This document shows, piece after piece, positions 18,423 through 25,627 of a stretch of DNA of 33,813 nt; position 1 is the stretch's first letter; each line of letters starts with the position of its first letter. Both the position numbers and the translations under genes were made by a program. The DNA is from an uncultured Christensenellaceae bacterium (GTDB lineage: Bacteria; Bacillota; Clostridia; Christensenellales; UBA3700): contig CALWKU010000023.1 in assembly GCA_944381345.1 (NCBI GenBank), positions 1-33,813 on the forward strand, given 5' to 3'. The notes below the pieces were generated by a model, which was not told the origin of the DNA, did no database searches, and was given only the letters and a program-made list of their open reading frames with translations.

Positions 18423-19071
18423 AAATATTTTGATCGCTCCGTCCATACTGTCCGCAGACTTCGCGGCGATGGGCGACGCAGTGAGATCGCTGCAACGCTG
18501 GCGCGCCGATTGGGTGCATTGCGACGTCATGGACGGCAGATTCGTTCCCAACATCACGTTCGGTATGCCGATGATCGAGGCGCTGAGGCGCAATACTGCG
18601 CTGACGCTCGACGTACATCTGATGATCGTAGAGCCGGAAAAGTATGTCGAGCGCTTCGTCAAGGCGGGCGCCGACATCGTGACTTTTCATCCCGAGGCGA
18701 GCAATGACGCGCACGCCGCGCTGAAAAAGATCAAAGACGCCGGCGCAAAGTGCGGGATCGTGCTCAATCCGGATATCCCCGTACGGGCGGCGGAGCCATA
18801 TCTCGACGAGTGCGACGTCGTTATGCTGATGGGCGTATTTCCCGGTTTCGGAGGTCAAAAGTTCATCCGCGACGTGCTTCCCAAGCTGACCGCGCTCAAA
18901 GAACTGAGCAAAGACCGCAGCCTCGTGATCGAGCTGGACGGCGGCGTCACCGAGGAGAATGCGGCGGAGATAGTCGCCGCAGGCGCGGACGTACTTGTTG
19001 CCGGCAGCAGCGTGTTCAAGTCGAAAGACCCCAAAAAGACTATCGAGAAACTGAAGGCGTCAGGCAAATGA
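18415..19071 (+). CDS. rpe: Ribulose-phosphate 3-epimerase
   Basis: Rpe interconverts ribulose 5-phosphate and xylulose 5-phosphate in the pentose phosphate pathway. The 218-residue TIM barrel has IAPSILSADF at its start, HCDVMDGRFVPNITFG (metal ligands H35 and D37), LDVHLMI (H68), MGVFPGFGGQKF and ELDGGVTEEN, which contains the catalytic aspartate and phosphate-binding residues. The ATG at 18415 lies inside the last codons of rsgA (8-base overlap), with GGGAG upstream. It is the last gene before a strong terminator, so it ends the long operon. In B. subtilis thiN follows; it is missing here. Confidence 0.96.
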   Translation: MAENILIAPSILSADFAAMGDAVRSLQRWRADWVHCDVMDGRFVPNITFGMPMIEALRRNTALTLDVHLMIVEPEKYVERFVKAGADIVTFHPEASNDAHAALKKIKDAGAKCGIVLNPDIPVRAAEPYLDECDVVMLMGVFPGFGGQKFIRDVLPKLTALKELSKDRSLVIELDGGVTEENAAEIVAAGADVLVAGSSVFKSKDPKKTIEKLKASGK

Positions 19072-19089
19072 TCTTTCGCAAAAAAATCG

Positions 19090-19122
19090 GCGGTTTCGGG
19101 CAGGCAGTCCGAAACCGCTTTT
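19090..19122 (+). terminator. Intrinsic terminator of the yicC-rpe operon
   Basis: GCGGTTTCGG (19090-19099), a nine-base loop and CCGAAACCGC (19109-19118) form a perfect ten-pair stem followed by TTTT. A second, longer-looped pairing lies just downstream: AAACAGCT (19151-19158) with AGCTGTTT (19189-19196), followed by TT. It may act as a backup. Confidence 0.85.
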
Positions 19123-19191
19123 ACACCAATATTAGTCTGTCGTAAAAGACAAACAGCTCCCAAAATATATTATGCGCCGTCAGCGACAAGC

Positions 19192-19370
19192 TGTTTTTGC
19201 GTCGTCAAGCAAAAAAATTGTCTGCGTCGGCAAAAAAGGTTCATGTGCTGTTAAGGATAAAAATTTTTGTGCGCCGAAAAGAAAAACATACCAAAGGACG
19301 TCGCGCAAAATATTTGTGCGTCGTCGACGGAAAAATTTGCCAAACGTCGTCAATGGCAAAATCGTATGAC
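19192..19370. repeat. Degenerate tandem pattern of GCGTCGTC words and A-tracts
   Basis: About seven loosely similar units of 20-30 bp follow one another. Each has a GCGTCG/CGTCGTC-like word followed by a run of 4-7 A residues, often AAAAATTTG. Clear examples start near 19199, 19222, 19309 and 19318. An open frame through it (TTG at 19197 to 19643) has no ribosome binding site and gives a basic, low-complexity translation, so it is not called a gene. The regular A-tracts suggest bent DNA. Confidence 0.4.
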
Positions 19371-19779
19371 GTCAAAGTCAAGACGCACTACTTGCGGTCA
19401 AGCGAAACGGCGATCGGTTATGCCGCAATGAATGCGGTGCGAAAACCCGAAAGTAATTTCGCTGCTTGCACGGAACGGTTGTCGGCGCTTATGCGCGTAT
19501 GCGGGAGGGCGACGCATCGGCAAACTTTGCCTTGTTCCGATGAGGTTATCGGTCAATGCGTTGCAAGCGATATTGAAAGCAGATGGCGGACGAAATATCG
19601 TGATTTTGTGATGCAGACACGATTTAATACTTGTCAATTATAACGGAATATCCGGTCGTTATCGTAAATTGAACCTGAAATTTAAGAAAGATACATTACG
19701 CGATCTGATTTATAAATAAAAAACGACCTTATTTTTACGCTTAATATTTAATTAATAATCGAAAATACTTTATAATAAT
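19371..19779. other. Intergenic region turning AT-rich, no gene recognised
   Basis: The first half contains a small hairpin (CCGCA, loop, TGCGG near 19425-19439). The second half, from about 19640, is strongly AT-rich compared with the whole window and contains ATAACG/CGTTAT pairing near 19640-19662. No convincing ribosome binding site or open frame is seen. It lies directly upstream of spoVM and may hold its control region. Confidence 0.45.
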
Positions 19780-19810
19780 TAATACTATTGTAATTTTGCT
19801 AGGATACACG
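19780..19810 (+). promoter_or_regulatory. Possible sigma-E-type promoter of spoVM
   Basis: TAATACT (19780-19786) resembles the sigma-E -35 consensus KMATAWW with one mismatch. GATACACG (19803-19810) resembles the -10 consensus CATACAHT with mismatches at the first and last positions. The 16-bp gap is slightly longer than usual. B. subtilis spoVM is known to depend on sigma-E, which makes the match more meaningful, but the surrounding AT-richness makes chance matches likely. Confidence 0.33.
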
Positions 19811-19852
19811 TTTCGCAGTCGTCTTGCATATTCTGCCCGAGGAGGTGAGAGT

Positions 19853-19933
19853 ATGAAGATCTATTGCGTCGATCCGCCAAAGGCGATCAAGTTGTTGTTG
19901 AGAGGTATTTGTAAATTGCTGGGGACGATCTGA
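19853..19933 (+). CDS. spoVM: Stage V sporulation protein M (26-residue micro-protein)
   Basis: This 26-codon frame has a strong ribosome binding site, GAGGAGGTGA, five bases before the ATG. The product starts MKIYCVDPPK and continues as an amphipathic helix rich in Leu, Ile, Lys and Arg. Compared from memory with B. subtilis SpoVM, also 26 residues, it keeps M1, K2, Y4, P9, K10 and R17. P9 is known to matter for membrane localisation. SpoVM is a curved-membrane-sensing peptide that marks the forespore surface and anchors SpoIVA to build the spore coat. The gene lies between rpe and rpmB, exactly its place in B. subtilis. Length, motif, ribosome binding site and synteny agree. It implies the organism can, or recently could, form spores. 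Confidence 0.87.
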   Translation: MKIYCVDPPKAIKLLLRGICKLLGTI

Positions 19934-20286
19934 TTTTCGGCTGCGATCCGCGGGATAAAGCGTCATGTGACGGTGAAGCCGAAATATCCGGAGTGCTTCC
20001 GATCTCGGCGTGATTCGACCGAAAGAGTTGTATTTGCGCATGGTCTCCGCCTCGGGCATAAAATTTGTGGGCGGATGTTTGACGTTTGCGGCGGGTTTTC
20101 AATGTGTTTCTTTCGCTATGCGTGAAAGTCTCGCGTCGGGAAACGTATCGTATTCATGTCAAAAACTGTCGTTCGACGGTCTTTTGCAATTCTGCCGGCA
20201 GGTTGTGGCGCCGAAAAGCGCGCCTACATACAGCTTGCCGAGCGATCTTGTGCGGTATGCGTTATTTTTTGCAAAAACCGCGTCAA
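19934..20286. other. Intergenic region between spoVM and rpmB, no gene recognised
   Basis: One short open frame (20010-20309) has no ribosome binding site and an unconvincing translation. GCCGA and TCGGC flank an imperfect stem-loop at about 19977-20008, without a T-run. In B. subtilis this interval is short; here it is over 350 bp. No RNA family is recognised. Confidence 0.4.
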
Positions 20287-20320
20287 TTGACTTGCATTAT
20301 TTTTTTTAACGTGATAATAT
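20287..20320 (+). promoter_or_regulatory. Sigma-A promoter of rpmB
   Basis: TTGCAT (20292-20297), 17 bp and TAATAT (20315-20320) fit well. TTGACT (20287-20292) is an overlapping alternative -35 box, with GATAAT (20313-20318) at a 20-bp spacing. The start would be near 20327, giving a short leader that contains the AAGGAGG ribosome binding site. Confidence 0.6.
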
Positions 20321-20355
20321 ATCAAGGCACGAAACAAAAAGGAGGTCATTCTTCT

Positions 20356-20559
20356 ATGTCGAAAGTTTGCAGTATCTGCGGAAAGGGTCGTTTGAGCGGC
20401 AACAAGGTCAGCCACTCGAATCGTAAATACAGAAGGGCTTGGGGCGCCAACGTCCAGAAGGTCGAGCTTGTCAACGAGAGCGGCAAGGTCGAGAGGGCGT
20501 ATGTCTGCACCAGATGTCTCAGGACCATGAACAAGAACGGCGCCGTTGACGTCGAGTAA
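20356..20559 (+). CDS. rpmB: 50S ribosomal protein L28
   Basis: The 67-residue product begins SKVCSICGKGRLSGNKVSHS and has NRKYRRAWGANVQKVEL, both typical of L28, followed by YVCTRCLRTMNK. Two CxxC pairs, CSIC and CTRC, mark the zinc-binding form. L28 sits on the large subunit near the E site and helps join subunits. GGAGG lies 10 bases before the ATG. The gene has its own promoter and terminator and so appears monocistronic, next to spoVM as in B. subtilis. Confidence 0.97.
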   Translation: MSKVCSICGKGRLSGNKVSHSNRKYRRAWGANVQKVELVNESGKVERAYVCTRCLRTMNKNGAVDVE

Positions 20560-20576
20560 TTGTTTTGACAAAGTTC

Positions 20577-20604
20577 GGACGCCGCAAGGCGTCCATATTT
20601 TTTT
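20577..20604 (+). terminator. Intrinsic terminator of rpmB
   Basis: GGACGCC (20577-20583), loop GCAA and GGCGTCC (20588-20594) form a perfect stem with a stable GNRA loop, followed by ATATTTTTTT. It lies 17 bp after the rpmB stop. Confidence 0.92.
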
Positions 20605-21029
20605 GCGTGAAATTTGCCATAGACCGGGCAATTCCGAAAGTAAATTTTCGGAGAGCGTTGAGTTTGGAAATACGGATGTTGTTGCGAATACGAAAGCGCG
20701 CCGTAAGGCGCAATTTTTTGTGCGAACCCTATCGAAAAGTGCGGCAAGACGGCAGGAGGGCGTTGTGACTGCGCGGTGTGATCGTCAATATTCAATCGTG
20801 TTTTGCAAATGTGAAAAAGGGTTCGCCGCAAGACATATTTATATTAGAAAACGCCGGCGACGCCGCTTGACATCGGAGCAGACCTGAGATATAACGCCGC
20901 CAAAGTGCGCTCGTCACGCTTGAAGGGGACGGCGGGCGGACGAATACGGCCGTTTACGGGGTAAGCGCACGCGTTTTGGCTGATTTTCGTCGCAATGCGC
21001 TCGACGTCAGCCCACTTTGCGGCAAACGC
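20605..21029. other. Intergenic region with a second small terminator-like hairpin
   Basis: GCGCC, loop GTAA, GGCGC (20698-20711) is followed by AATTTTTT. It resembles a short terminator but has no gene before it. CCGAAA/TTTCGG near 20635-20652 forms another stem. A 67-codon frame (20565-20768) covers these structures but lacks a ribosome binding site and is basic and low in complexity. A small RNA between the two terminators is conceivable but unsupported. Confidence 0.35.
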
Positions 21030-21058
21030 TTGCAAATTTGCGCGGAATTGTGTAATAT
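21030..21058 (+). promoter_or_regulatory. Sigma-A promoter of the asp23-fakA unit
   Basis: TTGCAA (21030-21035), exactly 17 bp and TAATAT (21053-21058) form a good promoter. The predicted start is near 21065, about 90 bases before the first gene. Confidence 0.6.
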
Positions 21059-21103
21059 ATTAAGCGTATAGGGGCGCGCACGGGCGTACGCCGTGCAGAG
21101 TAT

Positions 21104-21140
21104 GCCGCGCGGATCGCGGCTAAAATGGCGCAAATTGCGC
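21104..21140 (+). promoter_or_regulatory. Structured leader before asp23
   Basis: GCCGCG (21104-21109), a five-base loop and CGCGGC (21115-21120) form a perfect hairpin, followed by the dyad GCGCAA-A-TTGCGC (21128-21140). The second dyad ends 15 bases before the ATG, so it overlaps or adjoins the ribosome entry site. No T-run and no known riboswitch pattern is seen. An operator or a translational control element is possible. Confidence 0.35.
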
Positions 21141-21155
21141 AAACGGTAAGCGAAT

Positions 21156-21506
21156 ATGGCTGTAAAGACGTTGAACAGATTCGGCAAGATCACCATTACG
21201 GACAGCGCGATCGCAATGACCGCGCACTACGCCGCGCAGGAATGCTACGGCGTCGTAGATCTCGTCTCGCGCAGGCTTACCGACAGTATCATGCAGCTTT
21301 TCAAAGGCTCTCCGACCGCCAAAGGCGTTGTCGTAGAGACCGTAAACAATAAGATATACCTCGAACTATACGTGGTATTGAGCGACGGCGTCAACGTGGA
21401 CGCTATCTGCGACTCCGTTCGCAGCACCGTCAAATATATCGTCGAGACCTTCTCGGGTATGAGGGTCAGCGACATCACGGTGAACGTCGTCGGCGTAAGA
21501 CTCTGA
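21156..21506 (+). CDS. Asp23/Gls24-family envelope stress response protein (YloU-like)
   Basis: The 116-residue product shows the family pattern: GKITITDSAIAMTAHYAAQECYGV near the start, then a short strand-rich core and VNNKIYLELYVVLSDGVN, ending DITVNVVGVRL. Asp23/Gls24 proteins are small membrane-associated or cytoplasmic proteins linked to cell-envelope homeostasis in Gram-positives; the precise biochemical role is not known. It lies immediately before fakA, as yloU does before yloV in B. subtilis. The ribosome binding site is weak (GGTAAG), which together with the structured leader may indicate translational control. Confidence 0.93.
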   Translation: MAVKTLNRFGKITITDSAIAMTAHYAAQECYGVVDLVSRRLTDSIMQLFKGSPTAKGVVVETVNNKIYLELYVVLSDGVNVDAICDSVRSTVKYIVETFSGMRVSDITVNVVGVRL

Positions 21507-21518
21507 GTGGAGAGAACA

Positions 21519-23150
21519 ATGAAAACAATCGATAACATCAAACTCAAAGAGATGTTTGTCGGGGGATATAAAAATCTGCTTGCCCACAAGGCGGAGGTAG
21601 ACGCGCTCAACGTCTTCCCTGTGCCGGACGGAGATACGGGCACAAATATGTCGTTGACGCTCGGCTCCGCGGTCAAGGAGATAGAGGCGACGGAGGGGGA
21701 CTGCTCGCAGCTTTTGACTGAATTTGCGAGGGGCGCGCTCAAAGGCGCGCGCGGTAACTCCGGCGTCATCTTGTCGCAAATAATCAAGGGCTTGGCGCGC
21801 TATCTCGGAGATGAACCCCAGATCACGACCAAGGCGTTCGCCAAGGCGCTTTCAAGCGCCCGTGACGTCGCGTACAGCGCGGTCACAAAGCCCAAAGAGG
21901 GTACCGTGCTGACCGTCATACGCTCTATGGCGGAGCATGCGCCGTCGATCGCGTCCAAAAATTCTTCGTTTATCACATTCTTTGAAGCGCTTTTGGCAAA
22001 GGGCGAAGAGACTCTTCAAAAGACGCCCGAGATGTTGCCCGTACTCAAAAAAGCCGGCGTCGTGGACGCGGGCGGGCGCGGGCTTTTGTATGTTTTCCAA
22101 GGTTTTTATCTCGCGCTTGCAGGCAAAGAGATAGAGGAAGTTTCTTGCGAACCGCAACCCGTTCAGCCTGTATTGACGCAATTGGATACGGTCGGCAGCG
22201 ACGAGCATGACCTTGACAACATCAAATATGCGTACTGTACGGAATATTTTATAATCAACCTGAAAAACCATATAACCGAAGAAGATATCGAAAAATTGCG
22301 CGACAAGCTGATGCAGATCGGCGATTGCGTGATCGTTATCGGCGACGTCAATTTGGTCAAGGTGCACGTCCACACCAATTCGCCAAATAAGGCGCTCTAT
22401 TATGCATTGCAGCTCGGCGAGCTGGACAAGATCAAGATCGAGAATATGCTCGAACAGCATCGTGCGCTCGTTCGCACGCGCGAGGCGAACAAAAAGCCTC
22501 TCGGCATGGTCGCGATCTGCGCGGGCGAAGGCTTTGCGTCGCTGTTCCGCGAGTTGACCGTCGACGAGATCGTCGAAGGCGGTCAGACGATGAATCCCAG
22601 CGTGGACGACATCCTGCATGCGGTTGAAAAGGTCAACGCCGACAACGTCATCGTGCTGCCCAACAACAAGAACATAATCATGGCGGCGGAGCGCGTCGCG
22701 GAATTGACGTCCAAGCATTGTTTCGTCGTTCCGACTGCCGAGGTCGCCGAAGGTATAAGCTCGGCGGTCGTGTTTGATCCCTCTCTCAGTCCCGAAGCTA
22801 ACGTCGAGCAGATGAAAGAGGCGTTCGGCCGCATCAATTGCGGCGAGGTCACCTGCGCCGTTCGCAAGACGGAATTGGACGGCTTTTCGATCAAGATAGG
22901 CGACTTCATCGGGATAGACGCAAAAAAAATTGTTTCGCACTCCAAGACGCTTGACAAGGCTGTACTCGGGTTGGTCGACAAGCTGGTCGGCAAGGACAGC
23001 GAGGTCATCACGCTATATTACGGCGCGAATGTGACGAAAGAGGAGTCCGAGGCAATGACAGCGGAGATCGAGGACAAGTATCCCGATTGCGACGTCGTAT
23101 GCTACTACGGCGGGCAGCCGCATTATTTCTATATGATCTCCGTGGAGTGA
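21519..23150 (+). CDS. fakA: Fatty acid kinase catalytic subunit FakA (DAK2 / YloV family)
   Basis: FakA phosphorylates exogenous or recycled fatty acids bound by a FakB (DegV-family) partner for phospholipid synthesis. The 543-residue product has the DhaL-type ATP-binding domain at its N-terminus, with VDALNVFPVPDGDTGTNMS (D37 and D39 lie in the metal-binding motif) and KGARGNSGVILSQI (75-88). A middle region and a C-terminal DegV-like domain follow, ending CYYGGQPHYFYMISVE. The ATG at 21519 was preferred to the GTG at 21507, because GGAGAG lies four bases before the ATG and the family starts there. It is co-transcribed with asp23. No fakB is in the window. Confidence 0.93.
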   Translation: MKTIDNIKLKEMFVGGYKNLLAHKAEVDALNVFPVPDGDTGTNMSLTLGSAVKEIEATEGDCSQLLTEFARGALKGARGNSGVILSQIIKGLARYLGDEPQITTKAFAKALSSARDVAYSAVTKPKEGTVLTVIRSMAEHAPSIASKNSSFITFFEALLAKGEETLQKTPEMLPVLKKAGVVDAGGRGLLYVFQGFYLALAGKEIEEVSCEPQPVQPVLTQLDTVGSDEHDLDNIKYAYCTEYFIINLKNHITEEDIEKLRDKLMQIGDCVIVIGDVNLVKVHVHTNSPNKALYYALQLGELDKIKIENMLEQHRALVRTREANKKPLGMVAICAGEGFASLFRELTVDEIVEGGQTMNPSVDDILHAVEKVNADNVIVLPNNKNIIMAAERVAELTSKHCFVVPTAEVAEGISSAVVFDPSLSPEANVEQMKEAFGRINCGEVTCAVRKTELDGFSIKIGDFIGIDAKKIVSHSKTLDKAVLGLVDKLVGKDSEVITLYYGANVTKEESEAMTAEIEDKYPDCDVVCYYGGQPHYFYMISVE

Positions 23151-23170
23151 GATCGGCAAGGTAAGACTGC

Positions 23171-23201
23171 GCCGCGCCGTTGTATCCGGCGCGGCTTTTT
23201 C
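23171..23201 (+). terminator. Intrinsic terminator of asp23-fakA
   Basis: GCCGCGCCG (23171-23179), a seven-base loop and CGGCGCGGC (23187-23195) pair perfectly and are followed by TTTTT. It lies 20 bp after the fakA stop. Confidence 0.92.
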
Positions 23202-23420
23202 AAAACAGGACGACGCATGAGTGCGGATGCGGATGAGCCGTACGGTAGAATAAGGCTGTGTGCGGGACAGCGAAAACCGAGCGCGGACGATTCCCGAAAG
23301 AGCGCAAAACAAGTGCTATCGTCGTTGCAAAGGCGATCAACGCGGCGCGCGGACAAATCTGCCGGGCGGCAAGGCGATGCGATCGGCTGTCGGCGCGGCA
23401 AAACGGCTTGCGACGTTTCG

Positions 23421-23455
23421 TTGCGGCGAAAAAACAAACAAATGTTTGCGGCGAA
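23421..23455. repeat. Direct repeat flanking a dyad upstream of recG
   Basis: TTGCGGCGAA occurs at 23421-23430 and again at 23446-23455. Between and partly overlapping them, CAAACA-AA-TGTTTG (23435-23448) is an inverted repeat. It lies 30 bases before the recG start. No clear promoter was found in the 23202-23485 gap, so this may be part of the recG control region. Confidence 0.35.
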
Positions 23456-23485
23456 TGCAAACGACCGCTCGTCGCATGGAGAGAT

Positions 23486-25465
23486 ATGCAACTCGAAGAA
23501 TTGAAAGGCGTAGGGCAAAAGACTGCGGACAAGCTGCGCGCGTTGGGGATACGCGACGGGCGCGACTTGCTCGACTTTTTGCCGTCCGCATATTGGGATA
23601 TGACGCGCGAGGGAGATCTGCGCGCAGCCGAGGAGGGCGAATATCTGCTGCTCAAAGGGCGCGTACGCAAATTGACCAAGATCGTGCGCACGGGGCGTCT
23701 CAACTTTTTTGCCGCAACGGTGGACACTCCGACGGGTGTGATCAAGGCTGTGTGGTTCAACGCGCCGTATCTGCGCAACAATCTCTCTGAGGGGCAGGAC
23801 GTCGCGCTGTGGGGTAAGCTGTCAGTCAAAAAGGGCGCGCGCGAACTGATCAATCCGGGTTTCGAGGGCGCGGAGGGAGAGAGGCTCAAAGGTATCGTAC
23901 CGATATATCCGACCAAGGGGACGGTCGGCCAAAGTCTGATGCGAAAGCTCGCCGCAGAGTGCGCGGCGAAGCAGATGGTCGAGCCGCTGGTAGACGTCGA
24001 AGGAGTCATGCCTCTCGGCAAGGCGTACTACGACGCGCATTGTCCTGCGTCGATGGAGGCGGCGGACGCGGCGCTGGCACGCATCGCGCTCGAGGGGCTG
24101 ACGGCGCGTCTTGTCGCCTATCGGTTGAGCAGGGAAGGGGAGTTAGCGAGGCGTAAGAGCCGCTGCGATCGCCCGTTTGAAATTATGGACGATATGGTTG
24201 CGTCGTTGCCGTTTGAATTGTCATCGAGTCAGCGCGCGGCGATCGCGGACATAGTGCGGGATATGCGCGGCGACGTGTGTATGAACAGAATGATCGTCGG
24301 CGACGTCGGGTCGGGCAAGACCGTGGTCGCGCTGCTTACGGCGGCATATGTCGCACGCTGCGGGATGCAGAGCGTACTGATGGCTCCGACCGAAATACTC
24401 GCGCGCCAGCACTATGCTGCCGCGAGCCGCTTGTTCGAGGGCAGCGGAGTTACCTGCGAGCTGATCACAGGTTCGGATACCGCCGCTCAAAAGCGTAAGA
24501 TACGCGCGGGCGTCGCGTCGGGAGAGACGGATGTATTGATAGGCACGCACGCGGTGTTGTCCGACGACGTCGTGTTTGCCGACCTCGGATATGTGATCGT
24601 CGACGAGCTGCATAAGTTCGGCGTAAGGCAAAAGAGCGCGTTGGAGAAAAAATCGAAAGGCGTGGACGTAGTTGTGATGAGCGCGACGCCGATACCGCGC
24701 ACCCTCGCTCTCGCCGAGTACGGAGACATCGCGGTCAGCGCGATAGAGAGCCGCAAGAGCGCGGACGAATATGCGGATACGAGTATCGTCTCGGACGGGG
24801 AGCTTGCCGAGGTTTGGAAGTTTGTAGGGCAAAAAGCCGCCGAAGGGGAACAGATATATGTGGTGTGCCCGCGCGTGGAGGACAGCGAGGGTATGGAGCT
24901 GATGTCGGCAAAGACGGTATATGAAGAACTGTCCAAAGGCGAGTTCAAAGACTTGTCCGTCGGACTGGTCTACGGATCAATGGCGGAAAAGCGCAAGACG
25001 GAGACTATGGAGAGGTTTGCGCGCGGTGAGATATCGGTGCTTGTTGCGACGGGAGTGGTCGAGGTGGGCGTGGATTGTGCCGGCGCAAGCATAATGGTCG
25101 TATTGCACGCCGACAGATTCGGGCTTGCGTCGCTGCATCAATTGCGCGGGCGCGTTGGAAGGCGAAAAGGTATGCGTTCGTATTGCTTTCTGCACGCATC
25201 GTCGGGCGACGTCTCGAGACTAAGTATATTGGAAAGCGAGCGCGACGGTTTGCGTCTTGCCGAAAAGGACGCCGAGATCCGAGGATACGGAGATTTCCTC
25301 GGTTGGAGACAGAGCGGAGGTTCGGCATTCAAGATAGACATTTCGCTTTTGAAGGAGAGCAAGCGTTTGGCGGACGTTCTTTGCGGGACGCCAAGCGAAG
25401 AATTGCTCGCGCATCGCAGCGTCAGACAGTTCTATGATAAGCTAAACAATATAAGTATGAACTGA
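23486..25465 (+). CDS. recG: ATP-dependent DNA helicase RecG
   Basis: RecG remodels stalled forks and branched recombination intermediates. The 659-residue product has the N-terminal helix-hairpin-helix stretch (ELKGVGQKTADKLRALGI), the wedge OB-fold, Walker A GDVGSGKT (272-279), the DExH box DELH (373-376), SATPIPRTLAL, and the C-terminal helicase signature VVEVGVDCAGASIMVV with ADRFGLASLHQLRGRVGR. The usual box sequence DEQHRFG is DELHKFG here, a mild variant. The start at 23486 was chosen because the family fold begins there and GGAG lies four bases upstream; the frame extends 228 bases upstream with no support. The sdaAB-sdaAA genes that precede recG in B. subtilis are absent. Confidence 0.95.
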   Translation: MQLEELKGVGQKTADKLRALGIRDGRDLLDFLPSAYWDMTREGDLRAAEEGEYLLLKGRVRKLTKIVRTGRLNFFAATVDTPTGVIKAVWFNAPYLRNNLSEGQDVALWGKLSVKKGARELINPGFEGAEGERLKGIVPIYPTKGTVGQSLMRKLAAECAAKQMVEPLVDVEGVMPLGKAYYDAHCPASMEAADAALARIALEGLTARLVAYRLSREGELARRKSRCDRPFEIMDDMVASLPFELSSSQRAAIADIVRDMRGDVCMNRMIVGDVGSGKTVVALLTAAYVARCGMQSVLMAPTEILARQHYAAASRLFEGSGVTCELITGSDTAAQKRKIRAGVASGETDVLIGTHAVLSDDVVFADLGYVIVDELHKFGVRQKSALEKKSKGVDVVVMSATPIPRTLALAEYGDIAVSAIESRKSADEYADTSIVSDGELAEVWKFVGQKAAEGEQIYVVCPRVEDSEGMELMSAKTVYEELSKGEFKDLSVGLVYGSMAEKRKTETMERFARGEISVLVATGVVEVGVDCAGASIMVVLHADRFGLASLHQLRGRVGRRKGMRSYCFLHASSGDVSRLSILESERDGLRLAEKDAEIRGYGDFLGWRQSGGSAFKIDISLLKESKRLADVLCGTPSEELLAHRSVRQFYDKLNNISMN

Positions 25466-25475
25466 AAATAGTTCT

Positions 25476-25531
25476 AAAATAAGCCGATTTTCATAATAAT
25501 TCACATAAAACAGCCCGTAAACGCTTATTTT
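25476..25531. repeat. Inverted repeat between recG and hisZ
   Basis: AAAATAAGC (25476-25484) is complementary to GCTTATTTT (25523-25531), 38 bases apart. The region is AT-rich. It might act as a weak recG terminator or an upstream element of the his promoter. The long loop makes both weak guesses. Confidence 0.3.
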
Positions 25532-25570
25532 GCGCGCATTTTATAATTTTTATATGTACGCGTCAATCGA

Positions 25571-25600
25571 TAGACTTGGGGCGTGCTTTTGGTTTATAAT
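25571..25600 (+). promoter_or_regulatory. Promoter of the histidine operon
   Basis: A perfect TATAAT (25595-25600) is preceded after 18 bp by TAGACT (25571-25576), four of six matches to the -35 consensus. The start would be near 25607, leaving a 21-nt leader. This is far too short for a T-box or a histidine attenuator, so any control must act at the promoter. Confidence 0.6.
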
Positions 25601-25627
25601 TGAAACATCAAATTTTCGGAAGTTGTT

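Noticed and set aside
19197..19643. A 148-codon frame after rpe
   Set aside because: It starts with TTG, has no ribosome binding site, is basic and low-complexity, and runs through the A-tract repeat.
23258..23485. N-terminal extension of RecG
   Set aside because: The extension is basic and cysteine-rich without family similarity; RecG begins at 23486 with its own ribosome binding site.
25607..25627. T-box or attenuator leader for the his operon
   Set aside because: The leader is only about 21 bases, far too short for either.
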